64,000 nt of DNA from Acetobacter musti (GCF_011516835.1 NZ_WOTB01000015.1:56825-120824), one strand, 5' to 3'. Shown: positions 8,088 to 17,239, counted from the first letter of the stretch. Made by a program: numbers and translations. Notes: generated by a model not told the origin, from the sequence alone.

Positions 8088-9269
8088 TCAGTGCAGGCTG
8101 GAAGAACTGCGGCCCGGAAACAGGGACTGCACAGCATTCAGAGGCAGACTTCCGAGCGTCCAGGAATCATCGCGAATACGAAGCGGGAGTGTCAGTGTGG
8201 TATCGCTGTCCGGAAGGGATTCATCGTCAGTTGTCTGACCGTCGTCAGGCGCGTGAACAGGTTTGCCCTGTGCTGCATGACTGGCCGCGCCCGTGAGAAT
8301 ATGAGTAATCTGCGCGATGGCGGGGGAAACGACACCGGACCGGGCGAAACGGGTGGCGGTTCGGTCCAGACCTCGCAAAGTGAGGTCAAAATCGCCGACG
8401 TTCTGTCCGCCGCTTCTCACAAGCCGGCCGGCCAGAGCGGCTGACAGCGGGCCGAAACGCCCTTCCCCCATATGAACGACGACTGTTGTTTCGCCGCTGA
8501 CAATGCCATTACCGACCGGCTGGCCTGATCGCCGGTCACGTGGTTGCCTGCCATCTGATCGCTGGTCAGCTGACACTGCCAGCCTGATATCGCTCAGCTG
8601 CTGACCGAGGCCTGCGACAGAAAGCGGTAGAATCACTTCCTGGAGGACAGTATCAGACGATATCTGCGACAGACCTGAGCCGGCTGATCCCCACGTAATG
8701 ACGGAGCGCAGACCGCGAAGCCGCACCGTAAACGGTGCTGCCAGAATGCCGGAACGGACAGGTGAGACGTCGATTTCCGCAGTTTCGTCTGGGAAAGTAA
8801 GATTGACCACAACCCCTGCTCTGCCAGTTCCGGCTGCCCTGACAGACAGGTTTTCTCCACGTCCGTTCAGGCGCATGGCGAACAGAACCGGGGCATCAGG
8901 CTCGTCCCCGTCGACGAGAGCAACAGCCTGCGATGTACCAGCTGTGAGTGTCAGCTGACCGATTCTGAACCGGTTCATTCTGATCGTTACATGGTTGCAT
9001 CCATACAGCACATGGTAATGTCCGGCGGGGCCTGAAAGCCGGACATTTTCAAGCTCGATCCGGGTTGAAAAAAGGGCCGGACGCGATGTGGCTCCGGTCC
9101 AGCTCAGCATCCATCCGGAGCTGGCGAGATTATCGCGTTGAGAGAGAAGTGACCGCATCGCCATCCGATTCCCTGTGATGACGAATGCCACGACAGACAG
9201 GCCTGAGATGCAGAACAGCGCGAAGATGAGTTTCGGCTTTTTTCCTGCCCGTTTTTTGCCTTCGTACAT
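8088..9269 (-). CDS. DUF2125 family envelope protein
   Basis: A 393-residue protein with an N-terminal signal anchor (KLIFALFCISGLSVVAFVI, about residues 14-32) and a long beta-rich exported part. The segment WMLSWTGATSRPALFSTRIELENVRLSGP and repeated short beta motifs match DUF2125, an alphaproteobacterial family of unknown function. A Gly/Arg/Gln-rich linker (about residues 240-260) and an Asp/Thr-rich stretch before the C-terminus break the fold. It probably faces the periplasm. It is convergent with gloB (20-base gap). Confidence 0.75.
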   Translation of the reverse strand: MYEGKKRAGKKPKLIFALFCISGLSVVAFVITGNRMAMRSLLSQRDNLASSGWMLSWTGATSRPALFSTRIELENVRLSGPAGHYHVLYGCNHVTIRMNRFRIGQLTLTAGTSQAVALVDGDEPDAPVLFAMRLNGRGENLSVRAAGTGRAGVVVNLTFPDETAEIDVSPVRSGILAAPFTVRLRGLRSVITWGSAGSGLSQISSDTVLQEVILPLSVAGLGQQLSDIRLAVSADQRSDGRQPRDRRSGQPVGNGIVSGETTVVVHMGEGRFGPLSAALAGRLVRSGGQNVGDFDLTLRGLDRTATRFARSGVVSPAIAQITHILTGAASHAAQGKPVHAPDDGQTTDDESLPDSDTTLTLPLRIRDDSWTLGSLPLNAVQSLFPGRSSSSLH

Positions 9270-9354
9270 CGCCTCATCTTTTGCCGCCAGATTGATGGAC
9301 TTATTGGAGAATTCTGTCTCCGAACTGGGGCAGCCTCAAAACACTTATATGATT

Positions 9355-9363
9355 TTATCCACA
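9355..9363 (+). promoter_or_regulatory. DnaA box (perfect)
   Basis: TTATCCACA, identical to the consensus DnaA binding site, in the gap upstream of the DUF2125 gene. By chance about half such site is expected in 64 kb on both strands, so two in 260 bases is unusual. Confidence 0.55.
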
Positions 9364-9601
9364 ACAGGTGACGATATTCATCCACGACAAAGGCTGAAGT
9401 TATCCCCTGCCCGTTGCTGCCCTTCCCGGCTCTGGGTTGTTCCGCATGTGACTCGCGGAAAACGACCGTTTTCCGCCACAAGAGAAATAAAACTGATCCT
9501 GTATCGGGAATTGATCTTGACTCGGAAAAATTGCCAGTTCTCTTCAGAAATTAAGGGGAACCGGCAAAGGGAAACTCATGAGGCCGTTTTGTCCCACAGA
9601 G

Positions 9602-9610
9602 TTATCCACA
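9602..9610 (+). promoter_or_regulatory. DnaA box (perfect)
   Basis: Second TTATCCACA, same orientation as the first, 238 bases further on and 14 bases from the stop codon end of the acyltransferase gene. Confidence 0.55.
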
Positions 9611-9624
9611 AGGAGAATGATTTA

Positions 9625-10335
9625 CTATCCCTCAATCTTCAGAAGCGGTTCGGCCTTACGCCACGAGGTCTCAATTGCCTGCAGCATTGTGCTGCGGTTT
9701 CCGCCCGTGACAGGATCACAGACGACGATCGAGATCACACCGGGACGCTTGAGAAAGCCCTTATTAGGCCAGCACCATCCTGAATCAGTGATGACAGGGT
9801 AGACGGGCAGGCCCGTGTGACGTGCCATTGCGACGATCCCCGGTTTGAGCGGCGCAGTTTCACATGGCGCGAGGCGACTGCCCTCCGGAAAAATAATCAT
9901 CTGCCGCCCTTCATCTGCTGCTCTGCCCGTTTCGCGCAGCAACGTCCGCATGGCTTTACTTCCGGCCGTTCGCTCGATCGCGATCATTCCGGTCAGCTTC
10001 AGCATCGGCCCCATGAATGGGACACGCAGAAGTTCATGCTTCATGACGTAGGCCGGTCGCGGGACGAGGGTCATCCAGACAAGGGTGTCAAAGGCTGACT
10101 GATGCTGCGATGCGATGATAAAGGGGCGATCCATCGGGAGTTTTTCAAGCCCGACGACCCTCGTTCTGATTCCACAGAGTCCGCGCATCCCGGTCAGAAG
10201 CACTGCGCTCCAGAAGCGCGCATATTGCAGCGCATATCCCCGGGCAAATGCCCGTAATGGCAGAGAGACCAGACCCAGAAGAATAGTCGCAACAACAAGA
10301 TACGCTCTGAACAGGGCGGAGCGGAACACAATCAT
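9625..10335 (-). CDS. Lysophospholipid acyltransferase (PlsC family, 1-acyl-sn-glycerol-3-phosphate acyltransferase)
   Basis: A 236-residue protein with an N-terminal hydrophobic helix (RAYLVVATILLGLVSLPL) and the acyltransferase motifs SQHQSAFDTLVW (HxxxxD catalytic pair), the GMIAIER segment, FPEGSRLAP, and the PVYPVI block. It transfers an acyl chain to lysophosphatidic acid at the inner membrane, giving phosphatidic acid. It lies divergent from psd and pssA, so three phospholipid-synthesis genes sit together. The family also contains ornithine-lipid acyltransferases, which I cannot exclude. Confidence 0.85.
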   Translation of the reverse strand: MIVFRSALFRAYLVVATILLGLVSLPLRAFARGYALQYARFWSAVLLTGMRGLCGIRTRVVGLEKLPMDRPFIIASQHQSAFDTLVWMTLVPRPAYVMKHELLRVPFMGPMLKLTGMIAIERTAGSKAMRTLLRETGRAADEGRQMIIFPEGSRLAPCETAPLKPGIVAMARHTGLPVYPVITDSGWCWPNKGFLKRPGVISIVVCDPVTGGNRSTMLQAIETSWRKAEPLLKIEG

Positions 10336-10501
10336 GAAACGGTTTCCGGAATGTGGTGGCTGAGACAGACTTCCTCTGTCCCGGCCCGATACCTGGAAGC
10401 GCCGGATGCAGACCAGAAAACCCGCTATGGCGCAACCCTGTGACCTGTCAGGCTATATATGACACTTGATTATCATGCGCCGACCAGCCAGGAACGGAAC
10501 C

Positions 10502-11197
10502 ATGTCGCTTCTCAGCTCTCTTAAACTCGTTCTTGCCCGTCCTCACCCCGAGGCCCGTCCGTTTCTGGGAGCGTCCGGCGCCGCGACTGTCGTCGCGCGC
10601 TGGCTGGGCTGGCGTCTCAACTGCCCTGTATTGCGGCGGATCGGAACGGCAAGCGGCCTGTTCTTTGGTTTTTGCCTGTATTTCTTCCGTGACCCGAACC
10701 GGGTGCCTCCGGCCCGGGAGGGACTGGTTCTTGCGCCGGCTGACGGTCGTGTCGTGTCGATCGAGAAGATTGCTCCTCCCGTCGAACTGGGGATGGGCGA
10801 TACGCCTGTCTGGCGTGTGGCTACCTTTCTCTCCGTTCTGGATGTGCATGTGAACCGGCTTCCGGTCGCAGGCACGATTACCCGCGTGGCCTACCATCCC
10901 GGTAAATTTCTCAATGCGAGCCTCGATAAGGCCTCAACTGAGAATGAACGGAATGCTGTCAGCGTGACGTTGCCGGACGGGCGGATGGTTGCAGTCGTCC
11001 AGATTGCCGGCCTGATTGCCCGCCGGATTGTGTGCACAGTCAAACCAGGGGATCGGCTCGAAGCCGGAGAGCGGTTTGGCCTGATCCGCTTCGGATCCCG
11101 CACTGACGTTTATCTGCCGCCAGGCGTTTCGCCTCTGGTTGAAGTCGGCCAGACGATGATTGGTGGAGAAACCGTTGTGGCACAGCTTGAACCGTAA
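10502..11197 (+). CDS. psd: Phosphatidylserine decarboxylase (short, archaetidylserine-type)
   Basis: A 231-residue PSD of the short alphaproteobacterial type: hydrophobic N-terminal anchor ([21 protein letters not shown]), then [28 protein letters not shown] and the self-cleavage region [14 protein letters not shown], where the Gly-Ser bond is cut to create the pyruvoyl cofactor. It decarboxylates phosphatidylserine to phosphatidylethanolamine in the inner membrane. The frame opens at a TTG (10466), but [16 protein letters not shown] at 10502 fits the family start. It is followed 98 bases on by pssA, the enzyme that makes its substrate. Confidence 0.93.
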   Translation: MSLLSSLKLVLARPHPEARPFLGASGAATVVARWLGWRLNCPVLRRIGTASGLFFGFCLYFFRDPNRVPPAREGLVLAPADGRVVSIEKIAPPVELGMGDTPVWRVATFLSVLDVHVNRLPVAGTITRVAYHPGKFLNASLDKASTENERNAVSVTLPDGRMVAVVQIAGLIARRIVCTVKPGDRLEAGERFGLIRFGSRTDVYLPPGVSPLVEVGQTMIGGETVVAQLEP

Positions 11198-11295
11198 TCC
11201 ACGGCAATGGGTGACAGACGGGATTCGCTTTTTAGTGCCGATTTTATCTGGCTGCTCCGAAGACTGTCTTCACCGGCCGGTCCGACACCAGCAAT

Positions 11296-12153
11296 ATGTC
11301 TGAAATAACACCCCGGCTCCGCAGAAGACGGCGGTTGAAAGCCCGTCGCACTCCGCGTCCGCGCGTCCGTGGCCCGTCCTTTAACCGGCTAATTCCTAAT
11401 CTGCTGACCATGCTCGGGCTGTGCAGTGGTCTGATGGGTATGCGGTTCTCGCTTGATGGACGGTTTCAGAGTGCTGCCATTGCCCTGCTTATCTCAGCCG
11501 TTATCGACGGGCTTGACGGGCGCATTGCACGCCTGCTGCGCGGCTCGACCCGCTTCGGCGCGGAATTCGACAGTCTCTCGGATTTCCTGTGTTTTGGAGT
11601 CGCTCCGTCTTTCGTGCTTTATCTCTGGGCCCTGAGAGATGCCGGGCGTTACGCTTTTCTTCCTTGCATTCTCTTCACTGTCTGCATGGCGCTCAGACTG
11701 GCCCGCTTTAACGCCAGTCTCGACGGAGAAGAGGAAAAACCGAAATACGCCAGTAATTTTTTCACAGGCGTTCCGGCGCCGGCCGGTGCCGGGCTGGCTT
11801 TATTTCCGCTTTTTCTGGGCCTGGAGGCGGAGAAACTTGGTTATCACGCTCTGTATGACGTGACGCGCCTTCCCTGGCTCCCCTGGCTCACGCTCACCAG
11901 CACAGCGTTCCTTCTGGTGTCGACGCTCCCGGTGTGGTCGTTCAAGAACTTTAAGGTACCGGCAAAATTCGTGCTTCCGGTCATGCTTGGCTCCGGTGCC
12001 TACGTCGTTGCGCTCGTTGCTGATCCATGGGGGGTTCTGGCTGGCATGGGCGTCATTTATGTCGCCCTTCTGCCGCTGAGCCGGATGAGTTTTCTGCGTC
12101 TCAGACGGGCTGCGGAGGCATTGCAGGAAGAAGAGGACACTACGGAGGCCTGA
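11296..12153 (+). CDS. pssA: CDP-diacylglycerol-serine O-phosphatidyltransferase
   Basis: A 285-residue integral membrane enzyme with a very basic N-terminus (RRRRRLKARRTPRPR), then IPNLLTMLGLCSGLMGM and the CDP-alcohol phosphotransferase signature DGLDGRIARLL...FGAEFDSLSD (Asp-rich metal site). Several further helices follow. It condenses CDP-diacylglycerol with serine to give phosphatidylserine, which Psd decarboxylates. It is downstream of psd on the same strand, so the two probably form one operon. Confidence 0.93.
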   Translation: MSEITPRLRRRRRLKARRTPRPRVRGPSFNRLIPNLLTMLGLCSGLMGMRFSLDGRFQSAAIALLISAVIDGLDGRIARLLRGSTRFGAEFDSLSDFLCFGVAPSFVLYLWALRDAGRYAFLPCILFTVCMALRLARFNASLDGEEEKPKYASNFFTGVPAPAGAGLALFPLFLGLEAEKLGYHALYDVTRLPWLPWLTLTSTAFLLVSTLPVWSFKNFKVPAKFVLPVMLGSGAYVVALVADPWGVLAGMGVIYVALLPLSRMSFLRLRRAAEALQEEEDTTEA

Positions 12154-12232
12154 TCGGACCACCGGCATGCCCTTGGGGAACGGTCATCCGGCCTTTACCG
12201 AAGGCTGGTCACATCAGTTTCAGATCAGGCTC

Positions 12233-12790
12233 TCAGCCTGTCTGAGATCCGGCTTCTGAATTGCCGGGCGACATTATTGTCGTTGAGATCAGGGCCACAA
12301 TTCCGTCAAGGATATCGCGCGGCGATGGCGGACACCCCGGTATGGCGCAATCGACAGATGCCTGCCCGTCGAGTCCGCCAAGCATGGAATAATTTGCTGA
12401 AAATGGCCCGCCATCAATTGCGCACGCCCCTACCGCAAGGAGTCCTTTCGGGAGCGGCATAGTGTCCCATGCAGCCCTGACGACCGGCGCCATCATTCGT
12501 GAGCATGCTCCGGTTATGAGCAGCATGTCTGCTGTGCGCGGTGTGTTAACGAAGCCCAGACCTGCTTCCGCCAGACCGAACCCGCCGTTGATAAGCGCCT
12601 CGACCTCGAAGCCGCAGGCTTCGCACCCGCCGCTGTCGACATGAAACAGCATCAGTGGTGAGCGGGAAACGACAGGCGGCAAGGCCGGCCCGGAAGGAGC
12701 CAGCAGAGACGCGAAAAGTGCGCGCATCAGAACGGTCGACACGGTATCCGATCTCCCTCCGATGAGGGCACCCGGCCGGCACCCTGACAT
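12233..12790 (-). CDS. Hydrogenase-4-like small (Fe-S) subunit, HyfI/NuoB family
   Basis: A 185-residue protein related to HyfI/NuoB. It keeps all four cluster ligands: the pair in VDSGGCEACGFEVEAL, one in VGACAIDGG and one in IPGCPPSP, so a 4Fe-4S cluster is likely. Other conserved blocks are RTADMLLITGACS and the GG loop. The C-terminal extension of E. coli HyfI is absent. It is the last gene of a six-gene minus-strand operon, starting 9 bases after the large-subunit stop. It should sit at the membrane-arm interface, but no ferredoxin-like subunit (HyfH/NuoI) is encoded nearby to pass it electrons. Confidence 0.85.
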   Translation of the reverse strand: MSGCRPGALIGGRSDTVSTVLMRALFASLLAPSGPALPPVVSRSPLMLFHVDSGGCEACGFEVEALINGGFGLAEAGLGFVNTPRTADMLLITGACSRMMAPVVRAAWDTMPLPKGLLAVGACAIDGGPFSANYSMLGGLDGQASVDCAIPGCPPSPRDILDGIVALISTTIMSPGNSEAGSQTG

Positions 12791-12799
12791 CTGTTCTTA

Positions 12800-14422
12800 T
12801 TACAGGTCTGCCGCGGCAATCGAAACGCCGAAAGAGTACCGGACAGGATCAAAATTATCGGGAGACGTGCCAGGAAGAACGAGTTCGGTCGCCATCAGCA
12901 GCACTGGAGCCGGGTCAGAGATAAAGCAATGCTCTATCCGACCGTTTTCCAGCGTTACAAAATACCAGACAGGGCCGTGTGGTCCTTCGATGGCAGCATA
13001 TCCGTCACAGCGTTCTGAGGGCATCGAAACGGACACACACAGGCTTTCCGCTTCGTCTTCCGGGTCAGATGAAATCCGGTCAGCCAGATTTTCCAGTATT
13101 CTGATGCTTTCCGTGATCTCTTCGAACAGGATCTCGCTGCGCGTCAGGATATCACCGCCGATGGAGACGGCGGGACGGAACGGGATTTCGCCGTACGCAT
13201 TCAGATGCAGGCGCAGATCACCGCCATATCCACAGGCCCGGCCTGCGCTCCCCTGGAGACCAAGCATCTTCGACTGTTCTTCGGTGAGTCGTCCCACATT
13301 TTGCAGACGACGCTTCATTCCGGGCACGACCTGCCACAGGGCGCGCAATTCTGAGACAGCAAATCTGCATGCGGAAACTACGTCCACGCAGAGCCCGGAA
13401 AGTTCGGAGACTATTCCGGCAAGGGATAACATGTCCTGACGGCCCAGAGGAATCAGGCCGCCGGGACATATAAAATCCATGAGCAGTCGCCTGCCTGTTG
13501 CCTTGCCGCATAAACACAGGATCTGTTCCCGCAGGCGATAAAGTCCTGTTGCAACAGAAGCTGCTTCCACTGACCTGGCGGTGCGTGCAAGCGTCAGAAG
13601 ATGGGTCGCGATGCGCTCAGTCTCGGTAAGAACAACCCGGGATCTGCTGGCGGCCGTGGTACATACAATGCCAGTTGCATTCTCGACTGCGGCGCTGAAC
13701 GCCCACTGATGGGCCACAGCCGAACCGGCTCCGACACGTCCGGCCAGTTCCGTTACACGGGGAATTGTCGCTCCCCGCATACGGGCAATAATGCCGCGAT
13801 GCGCATAACCCGCACGTGTCTCAACAGTGCGGATCAGGCCATTCGCGATGCCAAGCCGGAAGTGAACCGGCCCGTCAGCGCTTCCTGTCGCTGGTCCCCG
13901 CCCGAATATCATTCCATGCGCGGCAACCTGCGGGTCCGGTCGGGCAAACTCAGGCAGATCGGAACCGAAGGGTGCGGGGCCAGGTCTTTTCGCGAGCGGC
14001 GCAGTACAGCTCCAGGTTCCGTGATCGACGAGAGGACGCAGATCGGAGCCTTCCATTGCCTCCACTCCCCAGAGATCCCGTATCATCCGCTCAAAAGGAG
14101 CAGCTGCGATACGAACACGTGACAGACCGGGAAAACGGGGACCATCGAGACGATAAGAGACCATCAGTGGCCGGGGGCCGGTTTCGGCGATACTGCCGTC
14201 ATTGACGGCAGCACAGATCTCATCGCCGTCACACCACAGGCCTATAAAAACAGCAGGGTCATTGCCGAGATGCCGGACAAACTCCTGCCATTTCAGTTCG
14301 TCAAGGCGGAAACGCCAGTGACATGCTGCCGGCTCACCGCTCCGGATAATCTCCCTGGCAGTTTTCTCCATGGTGTCAGGCAGAGCTGCCATATTACCGA
14401 ATACAACCGGGAGGGAGTTCAA
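12800..14422 (-). CDS. Hydrogenase-4-like large subunit without nickel ligands (HyfG/NuoCD-like)
   Basis: A 540-residue fusion of a NuoC-like N-terminal domain (PFERMIRDLWGVEAMEGSDL, about residues 110-130) with a NuoD/NiFe large-subunit-like domain (from about 175; AGYAHRGIIARM, RVGAGSAVAHQWAFSAAVEN). In NiFe hydrogenases the two CxxC pairs hold Ni-Fe. Here the first reads AGRVGAGSAVAH, with no Cys, and the C-terminus reads DPVRYSFGVSIAAADL, with no DPCxxC. So it cannot bind Ni-Fe in the known way. This puts it with the hydrogenase-related (Ehr-like) proteins rather than with active hydrogenases. It overlaps the upstream gene by 4 bases. Confidence 0.85.
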   Translation of the reverse strand: MNSLPVVFGNMAALPDTMEKTAREIIRSGEPAACHWRFRLDELKWQEFVRHLGNDPAVFIGLWCDGDEICAAVNDGSIAETGPRPLMVSYRLDGPRFPGLSRVRIAAAPFERMIRDLWGVEAMEGSDLRPLVDHGTWSCTAPLAKRPGPAPFGSDLPEFARPDPQVAAHGMIFGRGPATGSADGPVHFRLGIANGLIRTVETRAGYAHRGIIARMRGATIPRVTELAGRVGAGSAVAHQWAFSAAVENATGIVCTTAASRSRVVLTETERIATHLLTLARTARSVEAASVATGLYRLREQILCLCGKATGRRLLMDFICPGGLIPLGRQDMLSLAGIVSELSGLCVDVVSACRFAVSELRALWQVVPGMKRRLQNVGRLTEEQSKMLGLQGSAGRACGYGGDLRLHLNAYGEIPFRPAVSIGGDILTRSEILFEEITESIRILENLADRISSDPEDEAESLCVSVSMPSERCDGYAAIEGPHGPVWYFVTLENGRIEHCFISDPAPVLLMATELVLPGTSPDNFDPVRYSFGVSIAAADL

Positions 14423-15654
14423 CCCTGCGGCTCCTTAACTACCGGCGTCGAATCGCCACGTAATGCAGTCAGCCTCCTGAAGGCGGAAATCAGATCCTCT
14501 GGTGACGAGAGCAGATCTCGTCCGCCCCGGCGAACAGCCGGCAGCAGAATGGCCACAAGAACAAGAGTCAGAACCACTGAAAGAGTGGCTATATCGTGTA
14601 ATACAAACAGAACGGTCATGAAGGACATCAGGCCCAGCGCCCAGCCGGCGCACCTCCCTGCCAGAACGGACATCCGCCCCGGTTCCGGGCGAATGAACCA
14701 CGGCACCGTGAGCATCGGAGCGCTGAGCGCCAGACAGGTCACCGCAGGCTGCGCCCTTCCCGCTGCAATTGCTCCCAGAGCCAGACAAACCTGCGAAACA
14801 TTAAGTCCCTGACGAAGACGAACCGCTGAGCCTGACAGGACAGACTGCATTCGCAGGGATGTAATGAAGAGCGTTACGAAACCGAAGCCAATGAGCGCCA
14901 CGGAGAGTGTCGCGCCACTTCCGGCAGATGACGGAGCTGAATTCAGAACGCTGGCGAGAAGCAGCGCGCCCGCGGCGAGACGAAACGTTTCCCCTGCGTC
15001 GCGCATGTCTGGCAGATCGCTTTTGCCGACTGGGGGAGGAAAGGCTGTTGCGGGGAACAGCCCGGCCAGAACCGCATAACCTGTGCCCGCGAGCATCCCG
15101 CTGGCGGAAGTGCCGGGAGCCAGAAGTCCGGACAGAACGAGAAGCGCACCTGAGCCTTTCAGGCGCAGAACACTCCATCCACCTGCCGCCCTTCCCCTTA
15201 CTGCGTCAACAAGCGCCGTACGCAGAACGGACGCCAGAAGAAGAACGGCAATTTTTGCGAGTGGGTCGGCCAGAAAAATTGCAACTGTGACAAGTCCGGT
15301 GGTCCAGAATGGTCTGGCACATTCCGCAGGAGAGAGCGGATCATTCTTGCTGTCTGTCAGCGCAATACATTCGGTCAGCAGGCCCGCATTAAGAATCACG
15401 CTTCCCGAAACCGCCAGCAATGTCTCATCCAGCCAGAGATGCACCGCGTCGGGGGCGGTCCCGGCCATACTGAGCACGACAAGAAGATCCAGAACACTGA
15501 GAAAAAGCCCGGTGATCGCAAAGGGTATTCGAAGAGTGCTGTGCTCATGCCTTTCATCAACCGGTCCACGAACACCGGTAAGCCTCAGAGCCGTGCCTGC
15601 CAGAAACGGCCAGGATAAGGCGAGAAAAAGCAGAATCTCAGCAAGAGACGTCAT
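14419..15654 (-). CDS. HyfF-like membrane subunit (degenerate antiporter-type)
   Basis: A 411-residue hydrophobic protein with about 11-12 helices, placed as HyfF by position and by weak similarity to the NuoN/HyfF antiporter fold. The usual LPDAHxxAP motif is LFPATAFPPPV here, and the helix that normally carries the pumping lysine reads TCLALSAPMLTVPWF, without it. A polar tail (RALTALRGDSTPVVKEPQ region) ends the protein. It overlaps the large-subunit gene by 4 bases and the upstream gene by 1 base. The family call is less sure than for its neighbours. Confidence 0.7.
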   Translation of the reverse strand: MTSLAEILLFLALSWPFLAGTALRLTGVRGPVDERHEHSTLRIPFAITGLFLSVLDLLVVLSMAGTAPDAVHLWLDETLLAVSGSVILNAGLLTECIALTDSKNDPLSPAECARPFWTTGLVTVAIFLADPLAKIAVLLLASVLRTALVDAVRGRAAGGWSVLRLKGSGALLVLSGLLAPGTSASGMLAGTGYAVLAGLFPATAFPPPVGKSDLPDMRDAGETFRLAAGALLLASVLNSAPSSAGSGATLSVALIGFGFVTLFITSLRMQSVLSGSAVRLRQGLNVSQVCLALGAIAAGRAQPAVTCLALSAPMLTVPWFIRPEPGRMSVLAGRCAGWALGLMSFMTVLFVLHDIATLSVVLTLVLVAILLPAVRRGGRDLLSSPEDLISAFRRLTALRGDSTPVVKEPQG

Positions 15655-16235
15655 CAGAAATCACTGTCAGAACGCAGCAACGAGAGACGTTGTGCCAGCC
15701 ATAAACAGGTAGTCACAAGCAGGAGAATACTGCCGCCCACGATCCACACAGCCCGTGTCTGCGGAGCATTGGCCGCTGCAAGGAGAATTCCGTTACAGGC
15801 GGTGAGAAGGCCGGCAAACTGATATTTAATTCCGGTGCGCAGAGCCAGTGCCGCCAGACCCGTAAAGGTGATCATAAGCGATGTTGTTATTGCTGACGGA
15901 TTTACCGGCATAACAGAAGAGCTCCGCATGGCTTCCTCCGCAGGCAGGCTCGCACAGACCGTAAAACCGAGAAACAGAGCAAGGGACAGCGCCGCGAGTG
16001 TTCCGGGAGTCCTCGATTCCTCTGTATAATCATTGAGCTTCCAGGTTGGGATAACCGAAATTGCGAGTGCGACCGCCGCCACGAACAGCATTCGGGCTGC
16101 GTTTAAGTCCTGGTTCAGATGATGGAGTGTTACAACAGATACTGCGGTCAGCAGTCCCAGAATGGGAAGAACAGTCAGTCCGCCAGCCACGCTCAGAAGA
16201 GCGGCCAGAGGTGCGAGGGCGAGAGCGAGAGTCAC
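15654..16235 (-). CDS. HyfE-like membrane subunit
   Basis: A 193-residue protein with six to seven hydrophobic helices, matching HyfE in length and in the segment KYQFAGLLTACNGILLAAA. In HyfE and MnhC relatives that segment contains a conserved Glu (ENG); here it is Cys (ACNG). The stop overlaps the next start by one base (TGATG) and the start overlaps the upstream stop by 4 bases (ATGA), so translation is coupled. Confidence 0.7.
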   Translation of the reverse strand: MTLALALAPLAALLSVAGGLTVLPILGLLTAVSVVTLHHLNQDLNAARMLFVAAVALAISVIPTWKLNDYTEESRTPGTLAALSLALFLGFTVCASLPAEEAMRSSSVMPVNPSAITTSLMITFTGLAALALRTGIKYQFAGLLTACNGILLAAANAPQTRAVWIVGGSILLLVTTCLWLAQRLSLLRSDSDF

Positions 16236-17239
16236 GGAGCATCGCTCCCTGTATTGTAAGTCTGTTGCCTGCGTTCAGCCCATTCGGCAGTTGCGGAGAG
16301 ATGTGAACTGAACAGGACCTGAATGGCAAAAAGCGACAGAAGCAGCGCCGCGACAGCCTTCAGACGGGTTCTGCCAGCAGGACCTGCCACGATCAGAGAA
16401 CCGGATGCGAGAACGATGCAGAGAACAGTGCAACGGAGCATCCAGAAGAAAAAACCGGTGAAGATCGCACCCAGGTTTCTGGCTGCTGAAGCATGACCGG
16501 AAATCAGCGCGAGGGTATCCGGCCAGAGAAAATCCCCCGCCAGAGTCAGCCACACAAGAAAAATACAGTCACATGCCAGCATCAGCATCGCCCGGTCCGG
16601 GCCACAGACATCCGGAACAGGTTCGCTGGATTCCGGGGCAGCAGCGGCAAGCAGCGCGCCGGCGGCAAGAACGAATGGCGCATTACCTCCGAAATCGCTG
16701 CCATTTCTCATACCACTGAGAACGATATCCAGATTTGTCGTCGCGCTTACACAGAAAAACAGCGTCGCCATAAGAAACAGAGAAGGAATAATAACCGCTG
16801 CCGAGACTGATTGCTGAAAACCTCTGGTGGCTGTTTCAGCAAGGCTGTTGAGCGCCGGCAGACGAGAGGTGAACTGAGCGGCCAGCAGGAGAAGCGTAAT
16901 AACGAAAAAGTCGGACCAGTGCGCCGTTATAAGGTCGGACCCGGCTGTCGGAACGAGCACTGAAGCAGTCAGGACGGTCGCGAGACTGGCCGGAGCGGCA
17001 ATGCTGGCAATAACCCCGGCCCGACGGGTCAGCAGATCAGTATCAGACCGCGATGGCCATGCGGTCCTGCAGCAGATCACGATGAGATACCAGCGCCGGA
17101 GCAACGGTGGTGTGGCAACTCCCGTCAGACGCGCAGACATAAAAGTACGAAACCCCGATATCAGCGGGGCAACAAGCACTACTGCGCCAAACTGAACAAC
17201 GGAAAGCGTGAGAGCGCAAAAAAAAGAAGAACTGCTCAT
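16232..17239 (-). CDS. HyfC/NuoH-like membrane subunit with altered quinone loop
   Basis: A 335-residue membrane protein aligned with HyfC by PLISGFRTFMSARL (PLFTGISRQIRARM in E. coli), the SDLIT block and overall helix pattern. The basic loop after it (RRGP in HyfC) reads GVATPP. The quinone-site loop IPFDVAEAEQEL reads PVPDVCGPDRAM, losing the acid residues that carry protons in complex I and group 4 hydrogenases. The start MSSSSFF at 17239 overlaps the hyfB-like stop as ATGA; the longer frame up to 17347 lies inside the upstream gene and is not used. Confidence 0.72.
   Translation of the reverse strand: MSSSSFFCALTLSVVQFGAVVLVAPLISGFRTFMSARLTGVATPPLLRRWYLIVICCRTAWPSRSDTDLLTRRAGVIASIAAPASLATVLTASVLVPTAGSDLITAHWSDFFVITLLLLAAQFTSRLPALNSLAETATRGFQQSVSAAVIIPSLFLMATLFFCVSATTNLDIVLSGMRNGSDFGGNAPFVLAAGALLAAAAPESSEPVPDVCGPDRAMLMLACDCIFLVWLTLAGDFLWPDTLALISGHASAARNLGAIFTGFFFWMLRCTVLCIVLASGSLIVAGPAGRTRLKAVAALLLSLFAIQVLFSSHLSATAEWAERRQQTYNTGSDAP

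Larger units (their letters stand above)
9270..9624. other. Gene-free segment with clustered DnaA boxes
   Basis: A segment of 355 bases with no supportable gene. It carries two perfect DnaA boxes (TTATCCACA at 9355-9363 and 9602-9610) and two near matches on the same strand (TTATCCCCT at 9400-9408, TCATCCACG at 9378-9386), plus an AT-richer stretch around 9475-9560 and two GACTC (GANTC, CcrM-type) sites. That is what a replication origin or a DnaA-titration site looks like. Against an origin, there is no strand switch here, and rpsB-tsf, dnaE and parC further right are all on the minus strand. I would call it a DnaA-binding region, function open. Confidence 0.4.

Noticed and set aside
9270..9624. 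Calling the DnaA-box segment oriC outright
   Set aside because: No gene-strand switch or skew evidence is available, and major genes to the right are on the minus strand. Kept as a DnaA-binding region only.
12154..12240. Hairpins (GCCTT/AAGGC and CAGGCT/AGCCTG) between pssA and the HyfI-like gene, considered as terminators
   Set aside because: Short stems and no U run in either direction; the second overlaps the coding end. Left out of the feature list.
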